From CALKZN01 sp964633815 (GTDB lineage: Bacteria; Pseudomonadota; Gammaproteobacteria; Arenicellales; Arenicellaceae), in assembly GCA_964633815.1 (NCBI GenBank), contig CAZWHW010000001.1, positions 1 through 64,000 of the forward strand: DNA of 64,000 bases, read 5' to 3'. Each line of letters opens with the position of its first letter. Position 1 is the first letter of the stretch. Positions 55,855-64,000 of the stretch are shown here, in pieces. The notes beneath the pieces were generated by a model. The model did not search any database. It saw only the letters and a program-made list of their open reading frames with translations, and had not been told where the DNA came from. Made by a program: the position numbers and the translations under genes.

Positions 55855-55902
55855 ATTATAGGCAGTATTGCAGGCAGTGTCATCCACAATACCGCCTATA
55901 AT
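55855..55902 (-). promoter_or_regulatory. bioB promoter overlapping a 16-bp inverted repeat
   Basis: On the minus strand ATGACA (55883-55878) and the consensus TATAAT (55860-55855) are 17 bases apart. The arms 55855-55870 and 55887-55902 form a 16-bp inverted repeat (one mismatch, a G-U pair in minus-strand RNA) with a 16-base spacer. The proximal arm covers the -10 and the distal arm lies upstream of the -35. It is not the E. coli BirA box. A repressor site is likely but the regulator is unknown. Confidence 0.65.
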
Positions 55903-56018
55903 AAATATATCCATCACCAAATTTGGAAATATTTTAAACCTGACATTATTTCACCAGCCCTACAATTATCATGCAAACCATTTATAGGAATAATTATATT
56001 AATGACACTAAATAAAAA

Positions 56019-56954
56019 TTATGCAATCGCAAAAAACTCTATATATTCTTTTAATTCTTGCTCTAGAGAAACCATCTCTACTGGTACAAACTTGAGACTA
56101 GTGCCTGGCTTGCTCTGACTTAGCTTGGCAATATCTACACGCGCAATGCAACCAATTTGCGGATAACCTCCTACCGTTTGCTTGTCTTTCAGCAATACTA
56201 TGGGATCACCATTGGGAGGTAGTTGAATTGAACCTAGGCTCACGCCTTGTGAAATAATGCCTTTTTGCGCTGCATTAATTGGTGTTTGCGCGGTTAAGCG
56301 ATAACCCATGCGATCGATTTTGGAACTTACGGTGAATGACTGCTGCACAAAATCATCAATGACTTGAGATGAGCAAGCAGTACTGGATTGATTTACAACA
56401 AAGCGTAGAGTGATTTCTTTAGGGTAATCCGGCAAAAACCGATCCGGTATTACTGATTTCAACATATCGACTTGAACAGGGTTCTTAGCATAGTCCACAG
56501 AGTCGCCATTACATAATATAGCACCATTGCCATGCAAGCCGCCCAAACCTTCTCGCATAACAGTGGCAACACTGCCTAGCTTTGGCACTGCTTGAAAACC
56601 ACCAAGTACTGCTAAGTAAATATATACACCATTATTTACTGAACCAATAAGAATTTCATCACCCTTGGAAACAGCATATGTTTGCCACAGTTGAATTTTT
56701 CGTCCATTAATACTGACGACGGCTAATGCGCCACAAACGACAATGTTCGTTGCTTGTTCAAATCGTGCCGAAAAACCGCCCAAACAAATTTCCAGTTGCG
56801 GAGCATTGAATTCATTTTGCAATAATTTATTTGCCCACAAAAAAGCATGTTCATCCATCGGACCACCTTGGGTTATGCCTGATTGATGCCAACCAAAGCG
56901 CCCATAATCTTGCAACAACGTCATGAAACCTGATTGAATTATTGTCAAACTCAT
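56019..56954 (-). CDS. pxpC: 5-oxoprolinase subunit PxpC
   Basis: 311 residues of the KipA/biotin-dependent carboxylase-like (AHS2) family. GRFGWHQSGITQGGPMDEHA near the N-terminus and LLKDKQTVGGYPQIGCIARV near the C-terminus are typical. With PxpA and PxpB it forms the ATP-dependent 5-oxoprolinase that clears pyroglutamate. Its ATG overlaps the pxpB stop (ATGA). Confidence 0.95.
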   Translation of the reverse strand: MSLTIIQSGFMTLLQDYGRFGWHQSGITQGGPMDEHAFLWANKLLQNEFNAPQLEICLGGFSARFEQATNIVVCGALAVVSINGRKIQLWQTYAVSKGDEILIGSVNNGVYIYLAVLGGFQAVPKLGSVATVMREGLGGLHGNGAILCNGDSVDYAKNPVQVDMLKSVIPDRFLPDYPKEITLRFVVNQSSTACSSQVIDDFVQQSFTVSSKIDRMGYRLTAQTPINAAQKGIISQGVSLGSIQLPPNGDPIVLLKDKQTVGGYPQIGCIARVDIAKLSQSKPGTSLKFVPVEMVSLEQELKEYIEFFAIA

Positions 56955-57640
56955 GAAAGTGTTCCACCCAAATCAAGGTATTGTTGTTTTGAAATTGACA
57001 CAAAGCGAACTTGGTCGCCAACATTTAGTAGAGCTGGCTCAATTTTGCCGAAATCAATCATCTTGCTCGGCGTTCGGCCGATAATTTGCCATCCCCCCGG
57101 GGAGTCAACAGGATAAACTGCAGTTTGTTGTTCAGCTATGCCAACACTACCTGCTGGAATTTTGGCGCGTGGAGTGCTCTTGCGCGGTGTGACAATACGT
57201 TGATCCACTAAACCTAAATATGTAAAACCTGGGGCGAAACCGACGGCATAAGCATCGTAAATTTGCTCACTATGAATGACGATTATTTCTTGCTCAGTCA
57301 AACCAGTGGACTTGCTTAACATCTTCAAATCAAACCCGACTTCACTACCATAATAAACTGGAATTTCGATCACGTTTTTTTCTATAGATTCATTTGACTC
57401 AAACTCAACTACAAGAGCTTTGCTCGCAAGAATTCGCTGAGATAATTCGATACCTGAGATTTTACGCACATCAAAAACCAAATGAATCGTGCAATAAGAA
57501 GGTACGACTTCAATTAATAATTCTTTAAATTCACGGCTTAAATAGCCAGTCCATAATTTCACTTGCTGAGCAATTTTTGGATCAATAGTTTGTTCTAGTT
57601 CCAGCAACAAACTATTTTCGGAAATCTGAACAACATTCAT
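56951..57640 (-). CDS. pxpB: 5-oxoprolinase subunit PxpB
   Basis: About 229 residues from the ATG at 57640, 4 bases after the pxpA stop; a TTG nine codons earlier lies inside pxpA. It is of the KipI (AHS1) family, with VGFAPGFTYLGLVD and the C-terminal SPGGWQIIGRTP. It couples ATP use to PxpA and PxpC in 5-oxoproline opening. Confidence 0.95.
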   Translation of the reverse strand: MNVVQISENSLLLELEQTIDPKIAQQVKLWTGYLSREFKELLIEVVPSYCTIHLVFDVRKISGIELSQRILASKALVVEFESNESIEKNVIEIPVYYGSEVGFDLKMLSKSTGLTEQEIIVIHSEQIYDAYAVGFAPGFTYLGLVDQRIVTPRKSTPRAKIPAGSVGIAEQQTAVYPVDSPGGWQIIGRTPSKMIDFGKIEPALLNVGDQVRFVSISKQQYLDLGGTLS

Positions 57641-57644
57641 GATT

Positions 57645-58406
57645 TCAATCTTTATCAAGGTTTGCAACTAATTGACGAATGGCTTGCACAGCTGCAAATG
57701 CTTGAGGATTATCACCATGCACACATAAGCTATCCGCATTTAAAGACAAATTTTTGCCTTGCATGGTTCTGATCTGAGCTTGCTCAAATAATAGTGAGGC
57801 CTGAGCCAATATCTCAGACTCACTCTCAAGCACCGCCCCAGGGATATTTCTCGCCACCAAACTGCCATCGTCGTTGTAAGACCGATCTGCAAATGCTTCA
57901 AATAATAACGGCACACCAAAAGACTCTGCTTGTTTACTTATTTGTTCGGCTTGTTGATTCGCAAGCACCATCACTGGCAATCTCTGTTTCTGAGATTTTT
58001 GTTGGTTCCATATTTTCATCGCTTGCAAGACGGCTTCCAAGACTTCTGGGTGAGCCATCATATTATTATACAAAGCACCATGCGGCTTGACATAATCAAG
58101 CTTGGCATCTTGCGACAAACAAATGGCTTGCAAAGCTCCCAGTTGATATAACAGCAAACTAATTATTTCTTCGCTAGAAAGAAAAATATTTTGCCGCCCA
58201 AAATTAGTTTTATCATCGTATGAAGGATGCGCACCAATGCTCACATTATATGTTTTGGCTAGTTGTACCGTATGCAACATCACAGAAGGATTAGATGCAT
58301 GCATACCACAGGCTATATTTGCTTGATCAATAAATGGCATGATCAAGGCATCATTTGCCACTTGCTGGATGCTTTCACCTTCACCTAAATCACAGTTTAA
58401 TTTCAT
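57645..58406 (-). CDS. pxpA: 5-oxoprolinase subunit PxpA
   Basis: 253 residues of the LamB/YcsF family. The N-terminal NCDLGEGES and NIACGMHASNPS, and DYVKPHGALYN further on, match PxpA. It starts the leftward pxpABC operon; the order A-B-C is compact with overlapping or near-overlapping junctions. It is divergent from a cupin gene across a palindrome-containing gap. Confidence 0.95.
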   Translation of the reverse strand: MKLNCDLGEGESIQQVANDALIMPFIDQANIACGMHASNPSVMLHTVQLAKTYNVSIGAHPSYDDKTNFGRQNIFLSSEEIISLLLYQLGALQAICLSQDAKLDYVKPHGALYNNMMAHPEVLEAVLQAMKIWNQQKSQKQRLPVMVLANQQAEQISKQAESFGVPLLFEAFADRSYNDDGSLVARNIPGAVLESESEILAQASLLFEQAQIRTMQGKNLSLNADSLCVHGDNPQAFAAVQAIRQLVANLDKD

Positions 58407-58470
58407 GATCCCTCTAAACTAACGCTATTCAATTTTACAATATTCCTGCAAGCTTAATTGGAAAATGATT

Positions 58471-58486
58471 TAATGCAACTGCATTA
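58471..58486. promoter_or_regulatory. 16-bp palindrome between pxpA and the cupin gene
   Basis: TAATGCA (58471-58477), spacer AC, TGCATTA (58480-58486). It is a perfect dyad in a 113-base divergent gap, so it may bind a regulator of either gene. No regulator gene is adjacent. Confidence 0.5.
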
Positions 58487-58519
58487 TAAGCACAGGATGA
58501 CAAACTTTATTTTATAACT

Positions 58520-58927
58520 ATGAACACAAATAAGATCTCGCTATCCATTATCTCCATCGACAATGACGGTGGTGAAACATCGTTTTTCACGAACCAGGAT
58601 TTCATCATGAATGGATCACCTGCACGTTTCTTATCTGAACAAATTTCTGCTGAAAACTTTCGTTTACGTAACAGCCATGCAAAATACTCTTCTGATTTTC
58701 ATGTTGCTGGTGACCCAACGCTAATTGTCATATTAAATGGCATATTACGCATTGAACTTCGCTCTGGGAAATATCATGACTTTGCCACAGGCGAGATGTT
58801 CATTGCCAATGACTATTTAGCAGAAGGTGTCGAATTCGATAACACGCTGCATGGCCATCGCGCCGAAGTAATTGGTGACCAGGAGCTTAGGGCATTACAT
58901 CTTAAATTAGCAAAAAGAAGCAGATAA
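58520..58927 (+). CDS. Cupin-fold hypothetical protein
   Basis: 135 residues, ATG start. The middle has cupin-like strands: a conserved Gly-rich turn at ILNGILRIELRSGKYHDF and a GEMFIANDY stretch, and the C-terminal half is predicted beta. Possible metal ligands are few (an early FHVAGDP His and LHGHRAEV). It is divergent from pxpA and lies 3 bases from the DUF445 gene, which converges with it. A link to 5-oxoproline is plausible but unproven. Confidence 0.72.
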   Translation: MNTNKISLSIISIDNDGGETSFFTNQDFIMNGSPARFLSEQISAENFRLRNSHAKYSSDFHVAGDPTLIVILNGILRIELRSGKYHDFATGEMFIANDYLAEGVEFDNTLHGHRAEVIGDQELRALHLKLAKRSR

Positions 58928-58930
58928 ACT

Positions 58931-59653
58931 TCAGACTGGAATAAAATTCACTAACAATCCAATTAACCCACCAAAAACGGCACCCCAAACAACTAGCCAG
59001 CCTAAGTGTTGACGAATCATACTTTGCATAATGTCTTTGACCATCTCAGGGGTTAATTCATCTAGCCTTTCTTGCACGATTTCTTCAATTTTTGCTAAGA
59101 ATACATCGCTGCCGCCAACCGTTGATAAACTTTTGCTTAAGGTTGTTTGAAAACGTTCGGAATGTGTAGTCTCAACAATAATCTTTCGAATCTTTTCTTT
59201 AAACTTATCACGCAAGCCTTCCAGCATAGCTTCACCGCCAAACATGTTCACAGCAGAACCAAACGATGACTGCATTATCGCATCCCGCAATTGCTCATAA
59301 GCATTATCTAGATCAAAGCTATCCACTAATGGCTCAAAATCTAATGATAAACCGCTACTTGATTGATCTTTATCAAATGCTTTTTTTACATTCTCAGCCT
59401 TGAACAACTGTTTCTTAACTAGTTCCAACAAGCCTACTTTCAATTCCTCAAATCGCGCAGGAATAACACCCGACCCATACAGCAAAGGAACTTTTTCAAA
59501 TAACATATACACAGCTAACCAATTAGTTATTGCCCCTGAGAAAGCAAACAAACCAACGTTCAACACCAATTGCTGCCATGTATCGGGCAATATAAAGCTA
59601 ATCGCAATTATTAATAGCGAAATAATTGTAGGAAGAGTGTTTTTTGTTAACAT
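58931..59653 (-). CDS. DUF445 family membrane protein
   Basis: 240 residues. Membrane segments lie at about 7-24, 30-50 (FSGAITNWLAVYMLFEKVP is the DUF445 hallmark) and 217-237; the middle is a helical soluble region. The family has no firmly established function. It converges with the cupin gene, and a 10-bp inverted repeat with a 20-base spacer lies just upstream of its start. Confidence 0.88.
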   Translation of the reverse strand: MLTKNTLPTIISLLIIAISFILPDTWQQLVLNVGLFAFSGAITNWLAVYMLFEKVPLLYGSGVIPARFEELKVGLLELVKKQLFKAENVKKAFDKDQSSSGLSLDFEPLVDSFDLDNAYEQLRDAIMQSSFGSAVNMFGGEAMLEGLRDKFKEKIRKIIVETTHSERFQTTLSKSLSTVGGSDVFLAKIEEIVQERLDELTPEMVKDIMQSMIRQHLGWLVVWGAVFGGLIGLLVNFIPV

Positions 59654-59670
59654 GATGATTTTCTTTGCAA

Positions 59671-59710
59671 TTGATATTTTTCAAAGTGGAGACAAATTGT
59701 AAAATATCAA
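59671..59710. repeat. Inverted repeat upstream of the DUF445 gene
   Basis: Perfect 10-base arms TTGATATTTT (59671-59680) and AAAATATCAA (59701-59710), spacer 20 bases, in the gap between the DUF445 and AEC genes. It could be an operator for one or both; the start codons are 18 and 105 bases away. Confidence 0.45.
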
Positions 59711-59814
59711 CCATCAAAGAAAACGACCTTTCTTTACGGACATCAAAAAATCCCATGCAACACAACAGTCTCCAGAGATCTGCCACATTGCCATTAACTT
59801 AGAAACTAAAGTAT

Positions 59815-60756
59815 ATGATTTTGAATGCCATACTGCCGATTTTCATCCTAATTCTATTTGGTTATTTACTAAAAAGATTATCAATAGTCGATGATTCCTT
59901 TTGGTTTGGCGCAGAACAGCTGACTTATTACATATTTTTTCCTGCGCTTTTAATTAGCAAGATGTCAGTCACAGAATTATCAGGATTAAACCTAAATTCA
60001 ACTATTTTAGCCTGTCTAATCAGCCTATTCGTCATCATTCTCATTAATTATGTTTTGCGCAAGCTATTCAATATAAGTGACTTTTCTTTTGGAGCATTTT
60101 TCCAAGGAACAATACGCTTCAATACTTATATCGGCTTGGCACTAGTAAGCAACCTATTTGATGAAAACGGCCTTACAATATCTATCATTATTGCCGCAAT
60201 TATGATTCCTTTGGTGAATATTTGCTCTGTCATCATATTGCAAATCCATCAAGAGAAAAACCCTAATGAAGCCAACAACACTCTTGCTCAAAATGTTTAT
60301 AAAAATCTCTATAACCTGATTAAAAACCCGCTCATTCTCGGTTGCGCAATTGGGGTTTTAATGAACTATTTCTCTATCCAATTGCCCACGGCCATTTTAG
60401 ATAGTGTAAAAATTTTAGGCTCTCTAGCACTGCCTTTGGGATTAATGACAGTTGGTGCAACGTTAGTTTTACGCAATATTAATGAGGTATTTTTACCCAT
60501 AGCGCTAAGCTCATTATTAAAGCTTTTTCTACTGCCAATAATTGGCTTAAGTGTGGCAAAGCTTATAGGCCTTGAAACACTAACAACACAAATTTTAGTG
60601 ATATTTTTGGCCTTACCAACAGCAACAGCCAGCTACATTCTCACAAAAAAAATGCAAAGCAACCACCAGCTCATGGCCCGTCTAATCACACTGCAAACAT
60701 TATTTTCCAGCCTAACACTAATCGTTATACTCAATCTACTAAGCTCAGCTCTATAA
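59815..60756 (+). CDS. AEC family transporter
   Basis: 313 residues, about ten membrane segments, of the auxin efflux carrier family. Typical are the first helix with ILFGYLLKRL and the C-terminal FLALPTATASYILTKKM. Bacterial members move organic or amino acids, and the substrate here is unknown. It is divergent from DUF445 and followed by an unrecognised membrane protein at 32 bases, possibly in one transcript. Confidence 0.9.
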   Translation: MILNAILPIFILILFGYLLKRLSIVDDSFWFGAEQLTYYIFFPALLISKMSVTELSGLNLNSTILACLISLFVIILINYVLRKLFNISDFSFGAFFQGTIRFNTYIGLALVSNLFDENGLTISIIIAAIMIPLVNICSVIILQIHQEKNPNEANNTLAQNVYKNLYNLIKNPLILGCAIGVLMNYFSIQLPTAILDSVKILGSLALPLGLMTVGATLVLRNINEVFLPIALSSLLKLFLLPIIGLSVAKLIGLETLTTQILVIFLALPTATASYILTKKMQSNHQLMARLITLQTLFSSLTLIVILNLLSSAL

Positions 60757-60788
60757 CAAGAACTTTCCACTAAAAAATTTCGTTTGCG

Positions 60789-61649
60789 ATGACAATTGTT
60801 CGAATTATCTTTGTGTTTTTCACGCTTGGCGGTATTGCAGCATTTTTATCATTTAGCATAACTCCTATTTTATTCTGGCTTCAAAATGGTTATTGGAGCC
60901 TAGCTAGCCCTCCAAAACTCATCATTTTAGGCACTTGTTTTTTAGCTTTTCACACTGCGATTGGCTTAAGTGGTTTACTGTTTTTGCATTGGCAACAAGA
61001 AGCTAACGACAGCTCATCAATTAATCATCAAAAAAACAAGCCCTGGTTTGATAAAAGCTATTGGCTTAATGCTAAAAGAACATCAACCCCAAACTTGTCC
61101 TTACCATTAATGCATTTTGCGGTGCGCTACTTTGCGACTATCTCAGCACTTCCGTTATGGGCAATCTATGAAAGCATCCAGTTTTTAGATTATGCCGCCC
61201 TACTTGGATTGGTATTCCCAGCGTTTGCTTTATTTCTGTATTTTCAACGAGATTCTATGCTTCATCAAAAACAGCTCTATGAGAAGGCTGATCTAGAGCT
61301 GATTTCTCATCCAGTTTTCATTGGACAATGTTGTTCTGGAAAATTGAATTTCAACAGTAATACACCTGAAATTTTATATAGCCGCATTAGTTTACGCTGT
61401 TTATCACACACCAACATCAACCAACAAATTGAACAAAAATTACTATGGCAACGCAATCTAGATATCGAACCAAGCAATGAAGAACAAATAATTGAATTCC
61501 ACATCCCTTTAGAAAATGGGTTAAAAGAATCACAAGCGTTAGAAAACTATCCTTTTGTTGCTTGGGAGATTAACTGCTTATTAACCTTAAAAGACGGCTC
61601 AACACTACAACGTAATTTCCAAAATATTCCCGTATTTAAAGCCAGGTGA
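60789..61649 (+). CDS. Hypothetical membrane protein
   Basis: 286 residues. Two N-terminal membrane segments (about 5-30 and 43-66) and a second hydrophobic pair (about 115-150), then a soluble C-terminal half that looks beta-rich and ends in QNIPVFKAR. The layout (paired helices then a beta-domain) resembles some DUF3592-type proteins, but this is only an impression. It converges with the next gene (3-base gap). Confidence 0.75.
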   Translation: MTIVRIIFVFFTLGGIAAFLSFSITPILFWLQNGYWSLASPPKLIILGTCFLAFHTAIGLSGLLFLHWQQEANDSSSINHQKNKPWFDKSYWLNAKRTSTPNLSLPLMHFAVRYFATISALPLWAIYESIQFLDYAALLGLVFPAFALFLYFQRDSMLHQKQLYEKADLELISHPVFIGQCCSGKLNFNSNTPEILYSRISLRCLSHTNINQQIEQKLLWQRNLDIEPSNEEQIIEFHIPLENGLKESQALENYPFVAWEINCLLTLKDGSTLQRNFQNIPVFKAR

Positions 61650-61652
61650 CAA

Positions 61653-62939
61653 TCATTCAGGCATTGGAATATCAACAAATCGCGTCAGCACATCAAATGG
61701 CAATAAGGTGCTTGAATTTTTGGACGATTGCATATAACTCACCATACAAGCTAAATATGACAAGCCACAGCCATAGAAATGTGAACAACGAGATGCAACC
61801 AGCATATCTAACAAAACGTCCTCAGTCATTTTCCTCTTATTTTTACTTGTATGATGCATTCCTTGTTGTTGGTTATCACTACGTTCAATATTAAAACTGT
61901 ATAAACGATTACCAAAAATATCTCGCATCATTCGAAGCTCCTCCTTGCCATCAGTCATCAAAAAGATTGGTAAATCATTAGCCAATTTTTTGACCTTTTG
62001 AATCAAATCTTTATTAATTTCCGCTATCGACTGTGATTGTTTTTCATTATGCTTATCTGTGCCCCGCAAATGAACAGCGATATAGGCTTGCCTGCCAAAA
62101 TGCTTCTGTACAAAAGCATTAGCTTTATCGTGCAAGTACTGCTTTGGCCTGATATATCGACGAACTAAATCACGATAAATATCACCAACCAAAGCGCCCG
62201 CATAACGATGCTTATTGGCGAGCCAAGGCCGCAACATTCCAACACTTGCATATTCACCACTGACGACCAATTTTTCAGGCCGATTTAAAAAGTAAGCACC
62301 ACCAATTTTATATTGTTGATTATTACGTGTATTCCGCCAGCGCGTTCGGCGAATATAGTCTTTCAAATCTCTATTTTGCCAATGCTCAGGAAAAACATCC
62401 GGCAAATACACAGATAAATCATCAATTGTCAGATCATTTATCGGCTCAAAATATCGAGAAAAACAATCACTGTCAGGGTTATCGTTATACAGAGAGTTCG
62501 CACCCCAATAAACCACAGGTTTGCGTTCGGCAAGCTCAGCAATCAATAGTTGTTGCATCAAATATAACAGGTCAAAACCTAAACCGCTGCCCCAAGAATT
62601 AATAAGGAAATACTTTTCTTCAGTGATGCTTTGCTTCACTTCCTCAGCAAAATAAGCACGTTCAATAGTTGCCAAATTTTCTTGCGCTTTTCGCATCCCA
62701 GGATCAAATTCTAAGGCTTTTTTGACAAAATATAAGCCATGTTCAAACAAACCTAGCCGATAAGCCAGCATGGCTTGTAAATTGTATGAAACTGGATCAT
62801 TTGGATATCGGCTCTGACTCACTTGCAACGCAAAATCTGCATCATAATAGTTCTTAGATGCCATCCTTTCACGAGCATAATTTAATAAAAAGCGACGATA
62901 TTCTTCAGAGGTTGTATCGTATTTTAAATTTTGATTCAT
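61653..62939 (-). CDS. TPR protein with NodZ/O-fucosyltransferase-like domain
   Basis: 428 residues from the ATG at 62939 (AGGA 8 bases upstream); a second ATG two codons earlier is possible. Residues about 12-105 form TPR-like helices. The rest, from about 115, fits the fucosyltransferase fold of the NodZ/O-FucT group: the AVHLRGTDKHNE motif near residue 285 mirrors the Arg-rich HxRRxD motif, and LLDMLVASRCSHFYGCG matches the C-terminal donor-site helix. It likely transfers a sugar to a glycan or protein; the acceptor is unknown. Confidence 0.78.
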   Translation of the reverse strand: MNQNLKYDTTSEEYRRFLLNYARERMASKNYYDADFALQVSQSRYPNDPVSYNLQAMLAYRLGLFEHGLYFVKKALEFDPGMRKAQENLATIERAYFAEEVKQSITEEKYFLINSWGSGLGFDLLYLMQQLLIAELAERKPVVYWGANSLYNDNPDSDCFSRYFEPINDLTIDDLSVYLPDVFPEHWQNRDLKDYIRRTRWRNTRNNQQYKIGGAYFLNRPEKLVVSGEYASVGMLRPWLANKHRYAGALVGDIYRDLVRRYIRPKQYLHDKANAFVQKHFGRQAYIAVHLRGTDKHNEKQSQSIAEINKDLIQKVKKLANDLPIFLMTDGKEELRMMRDIFGNRLYSFNIERSDNQQQGMHHTSKNKRKMTEDVLLDMLVASRCSHFYGCGLSYLACMVSYMQSSKNSSTLLPFDVLTRFVDIPMPE

Positions 62940-63055
62940 AAGCATGTTCCTTTTTGATGCAAACGAGATTATTTACCAAAAACTCTAGTATTGTTTGTTT
63001 ATAGAGATCTGTTAATAGTTTAGTCAAAAAAAGGCGTTATCTTCAATCAAAAGTA

Positions 63056-64000
63056 TTATGAACTACAGGATAACATAGAACATCCTGGAGAATTTTTTGC
63101 CCAAGATGGGCGCTTTTGATATTTTTCTGCATGTGTAACCTGATGCTGATAAGGCTGCTTTAAAACATCTATCAAATCATTTAATTTAGAAAAATCGCCT
63201 TGTTCCGCTGTCGAGATCGCTTGTTGACTCAAATAATTACGCAATACAAAACAAGGATTAACTCGGTTCATTTTTGAATGACGTTCTTGTTGGCTAAAAC
63301 CTTCTCGCTTCACTATTGCTTTATAAGTTTGCAACCATTTATTAAGACGCAAACTATTTTTGATTTCATCAGGACTATGACTAAAATTATCATTATGTTC
63401 TGATTGATAAGATGCAGACTTGAAATATTCAGCGGTCAACTCTTCAATTGGTTCAGCCAGCAAACGAAAAAATATCGTCATATCAAAAGGTTCTAGTTGC
63501 AAAATTGCTTCAAGCTCAACCAAACAATCTTTCTCGACCACTTTTATGCCTAATTTTTGAGCCATCATATTGCGATAGCTTTGTTGGTACTGATCTGGGA
63601 ATGCATCAAGAATGACTTGCAAGGCGTCTCGATCCTCTATAATTGGTAACAAAGCTTGAGCCAATTGAAATAAATTCCAATGAACTATTTTTGGCTGATT
63701 CGCAAAACAATAACGCTTGCCGGGCAAATCAGTAGTATTTGGCGTCCACTGAGGGTCGTAATCATCTAACCATCCATAAGGGCCATAATCTATCGTCAAA
63801 CCCGTGATTGACATATTGTCAGTATTCATCACACCATGAACAAAACCAACTCTCTGCCAATGCGTAACCAATGAACAGCTACGCTTTACAACTTCCTGAA
63901 ACCATGCAATATAACGCATTTGTTCATCTTCAATATTTCGTAAAGAAGAATCTGAAAAATCAAATTGAATACAAAAATCAACAAACCTCTTAAGCGTGTT
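63056..64000 (-). CDS. selO: Protein adenylyltransferase SelO, partial (N-terminus beyond window)
   Basis: 314 residues of the C-terminal part; the frame stays open to base 64000, so the N-terminal part is outside. HGVMNTDNMSI and IDYGPYGWLD carry the Asn and Asp that bind the metals in the SelO pseudokinase-like fold, which moves AMP to protein Ser/Thr/Tyr. The protein ends in GCSMLSCSS, with Cys where eukaryotic SelO often has Sec, three from the C-terminus. Confidence 0.93.
   Translation of the reverse strand, partial: NTLKRFVDFCIQFDFSDSSLRNIEDEQMRYIAWFQEVVKRSCSLVTHWQRVGFVHGVMNTDNMSITGLTIDYGPYGWLDDYDPQWTPNTTDLPGKRYCFANQPKIVHWNLFQLAQALLPIIEDRDALQVILDAFPDQYQQSYRNMMAQKLGIKVVEKDCLVELEAILQLEPFDMTIFFRLLAEPIEELTAEYFKSASYQSEHNDNFSHSPDEIKNSLRLNKWLQTYKAIVKREGFSQQERHSKMNRVNPCFVLRNYLSQQAISTAEQGDFSKLNDLIDVLKQPYQHQVTHAEKYQKRPSWAKNSPGCSMLSCSS

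Noticed and set aside
55841..56018. A BirA operator upstream of bioB
   Set aside because: I found no TTGTAAACC half-sites with the usual spacing; the inverted repeat present has a different sequence.
61653..62939. Nodulation gene nodZ
   Set aside because: Only the fucosyltransferase fold is shared; the TPR part and the lack of other nod genes rule out a nodulation function.
63056..63919. Selenocysteine in SelO
   Set aside because: The C-terminal position that is Sec in some SelO proteins is encoded as Cys here, and no in-frame TGA or SECIS-like element was needed.
1..64000. CRISPR array, transposon, prophage or integron
   Set aside because: No direct-repeat/spacer pattern, transposase, integrase or phage structural gene was seen; inverted repeats are isolated and differ in sequence.

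Overview
This 64 kb window is chromosomal DNA from an AT-rich gammaproteobacterium. Three gene neighbourhoods argue for that class: the mla - ibaG - murA block facing yrbG-kdsD-kdsC-lptC-lptA-lptB-rpoN-hpf-rapZ, the petABC-sspA-sspB block, and hslV-hslU with a heat-shock-type promoter. The cell looks like a Gram-negative aerobe with LPS, a cytochrome bc1 complex, and its own routes to histidine, arginine and biotin. I see no rRNA, tRNA, CRISPR array, insertion sequence, integrase or phage gene.

Left edge (1-5.7 kb): a tight, leftward operon encodes a PqqD-like protein, an HPr-kinase-like P-loop protein, a NTP_transf_5-type nucleotidyltransferase and a large polytopic membrane protein that runs off the window. 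This is the least understood system here. Upstream of it lies a membrane-anchored trypsin-like protease with a zinc ribbon and a coiled-coil insertion. 5.7-14.5 kb (leftward): a SCO protein, hisD, hisC, hisG, murA, grxD, ibaG and mlaCDEF. mlaB is missing and grxD sits between ibaG and murA. 14.6-24.7 kb (rightward): yrbG, kdsD, kdsC, lptCAB, rpoN, hpf, a terminator, rapZ, mgtE and an lpxD-type acyltransferase. ptsN and npr, common partners of rpoN, are absent.

24.7-37 kb: a D-amino-acid/branched-chain-type aminotransferase and argB (both leftward), then an RND efflux system. It consists of an outer-membrane lipoprotein, an adaptor and one permease, an unrecognised gene on the opposite strand, and a second paralogous permease. 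37-50 kb: a GGDEF diguanylate cyclase, pdxH, hslUV, sspBA, petCBA, rep, folD, hisE and an unrecognised gene that trails the biotin operon. 50-56 kb: the full leftward bioBAFGCD operon, driven by a near-consensus promoter that overlaps a 16-bp inverted repeat.

56-64 kb: pxpABC (5-oxoprolinase), a divergent cupin, a DUF445 membrane protein, an AEC transporter, an unrecognised membrane protein, a TPR protein with a NodZ/O-fucosyltransferase-like domain, and the C-terminal part of SelO, which runs off the right edge. Envelope biogenesis is a recurring theme: Mla lipid transport, Kdo synthesis, Lpt LPS export, MurA, LpxD and RND efflux. Several start codons are non-ATG (TTG for murA; GTG for mlaF, the HprK-like gene and probably bioB).
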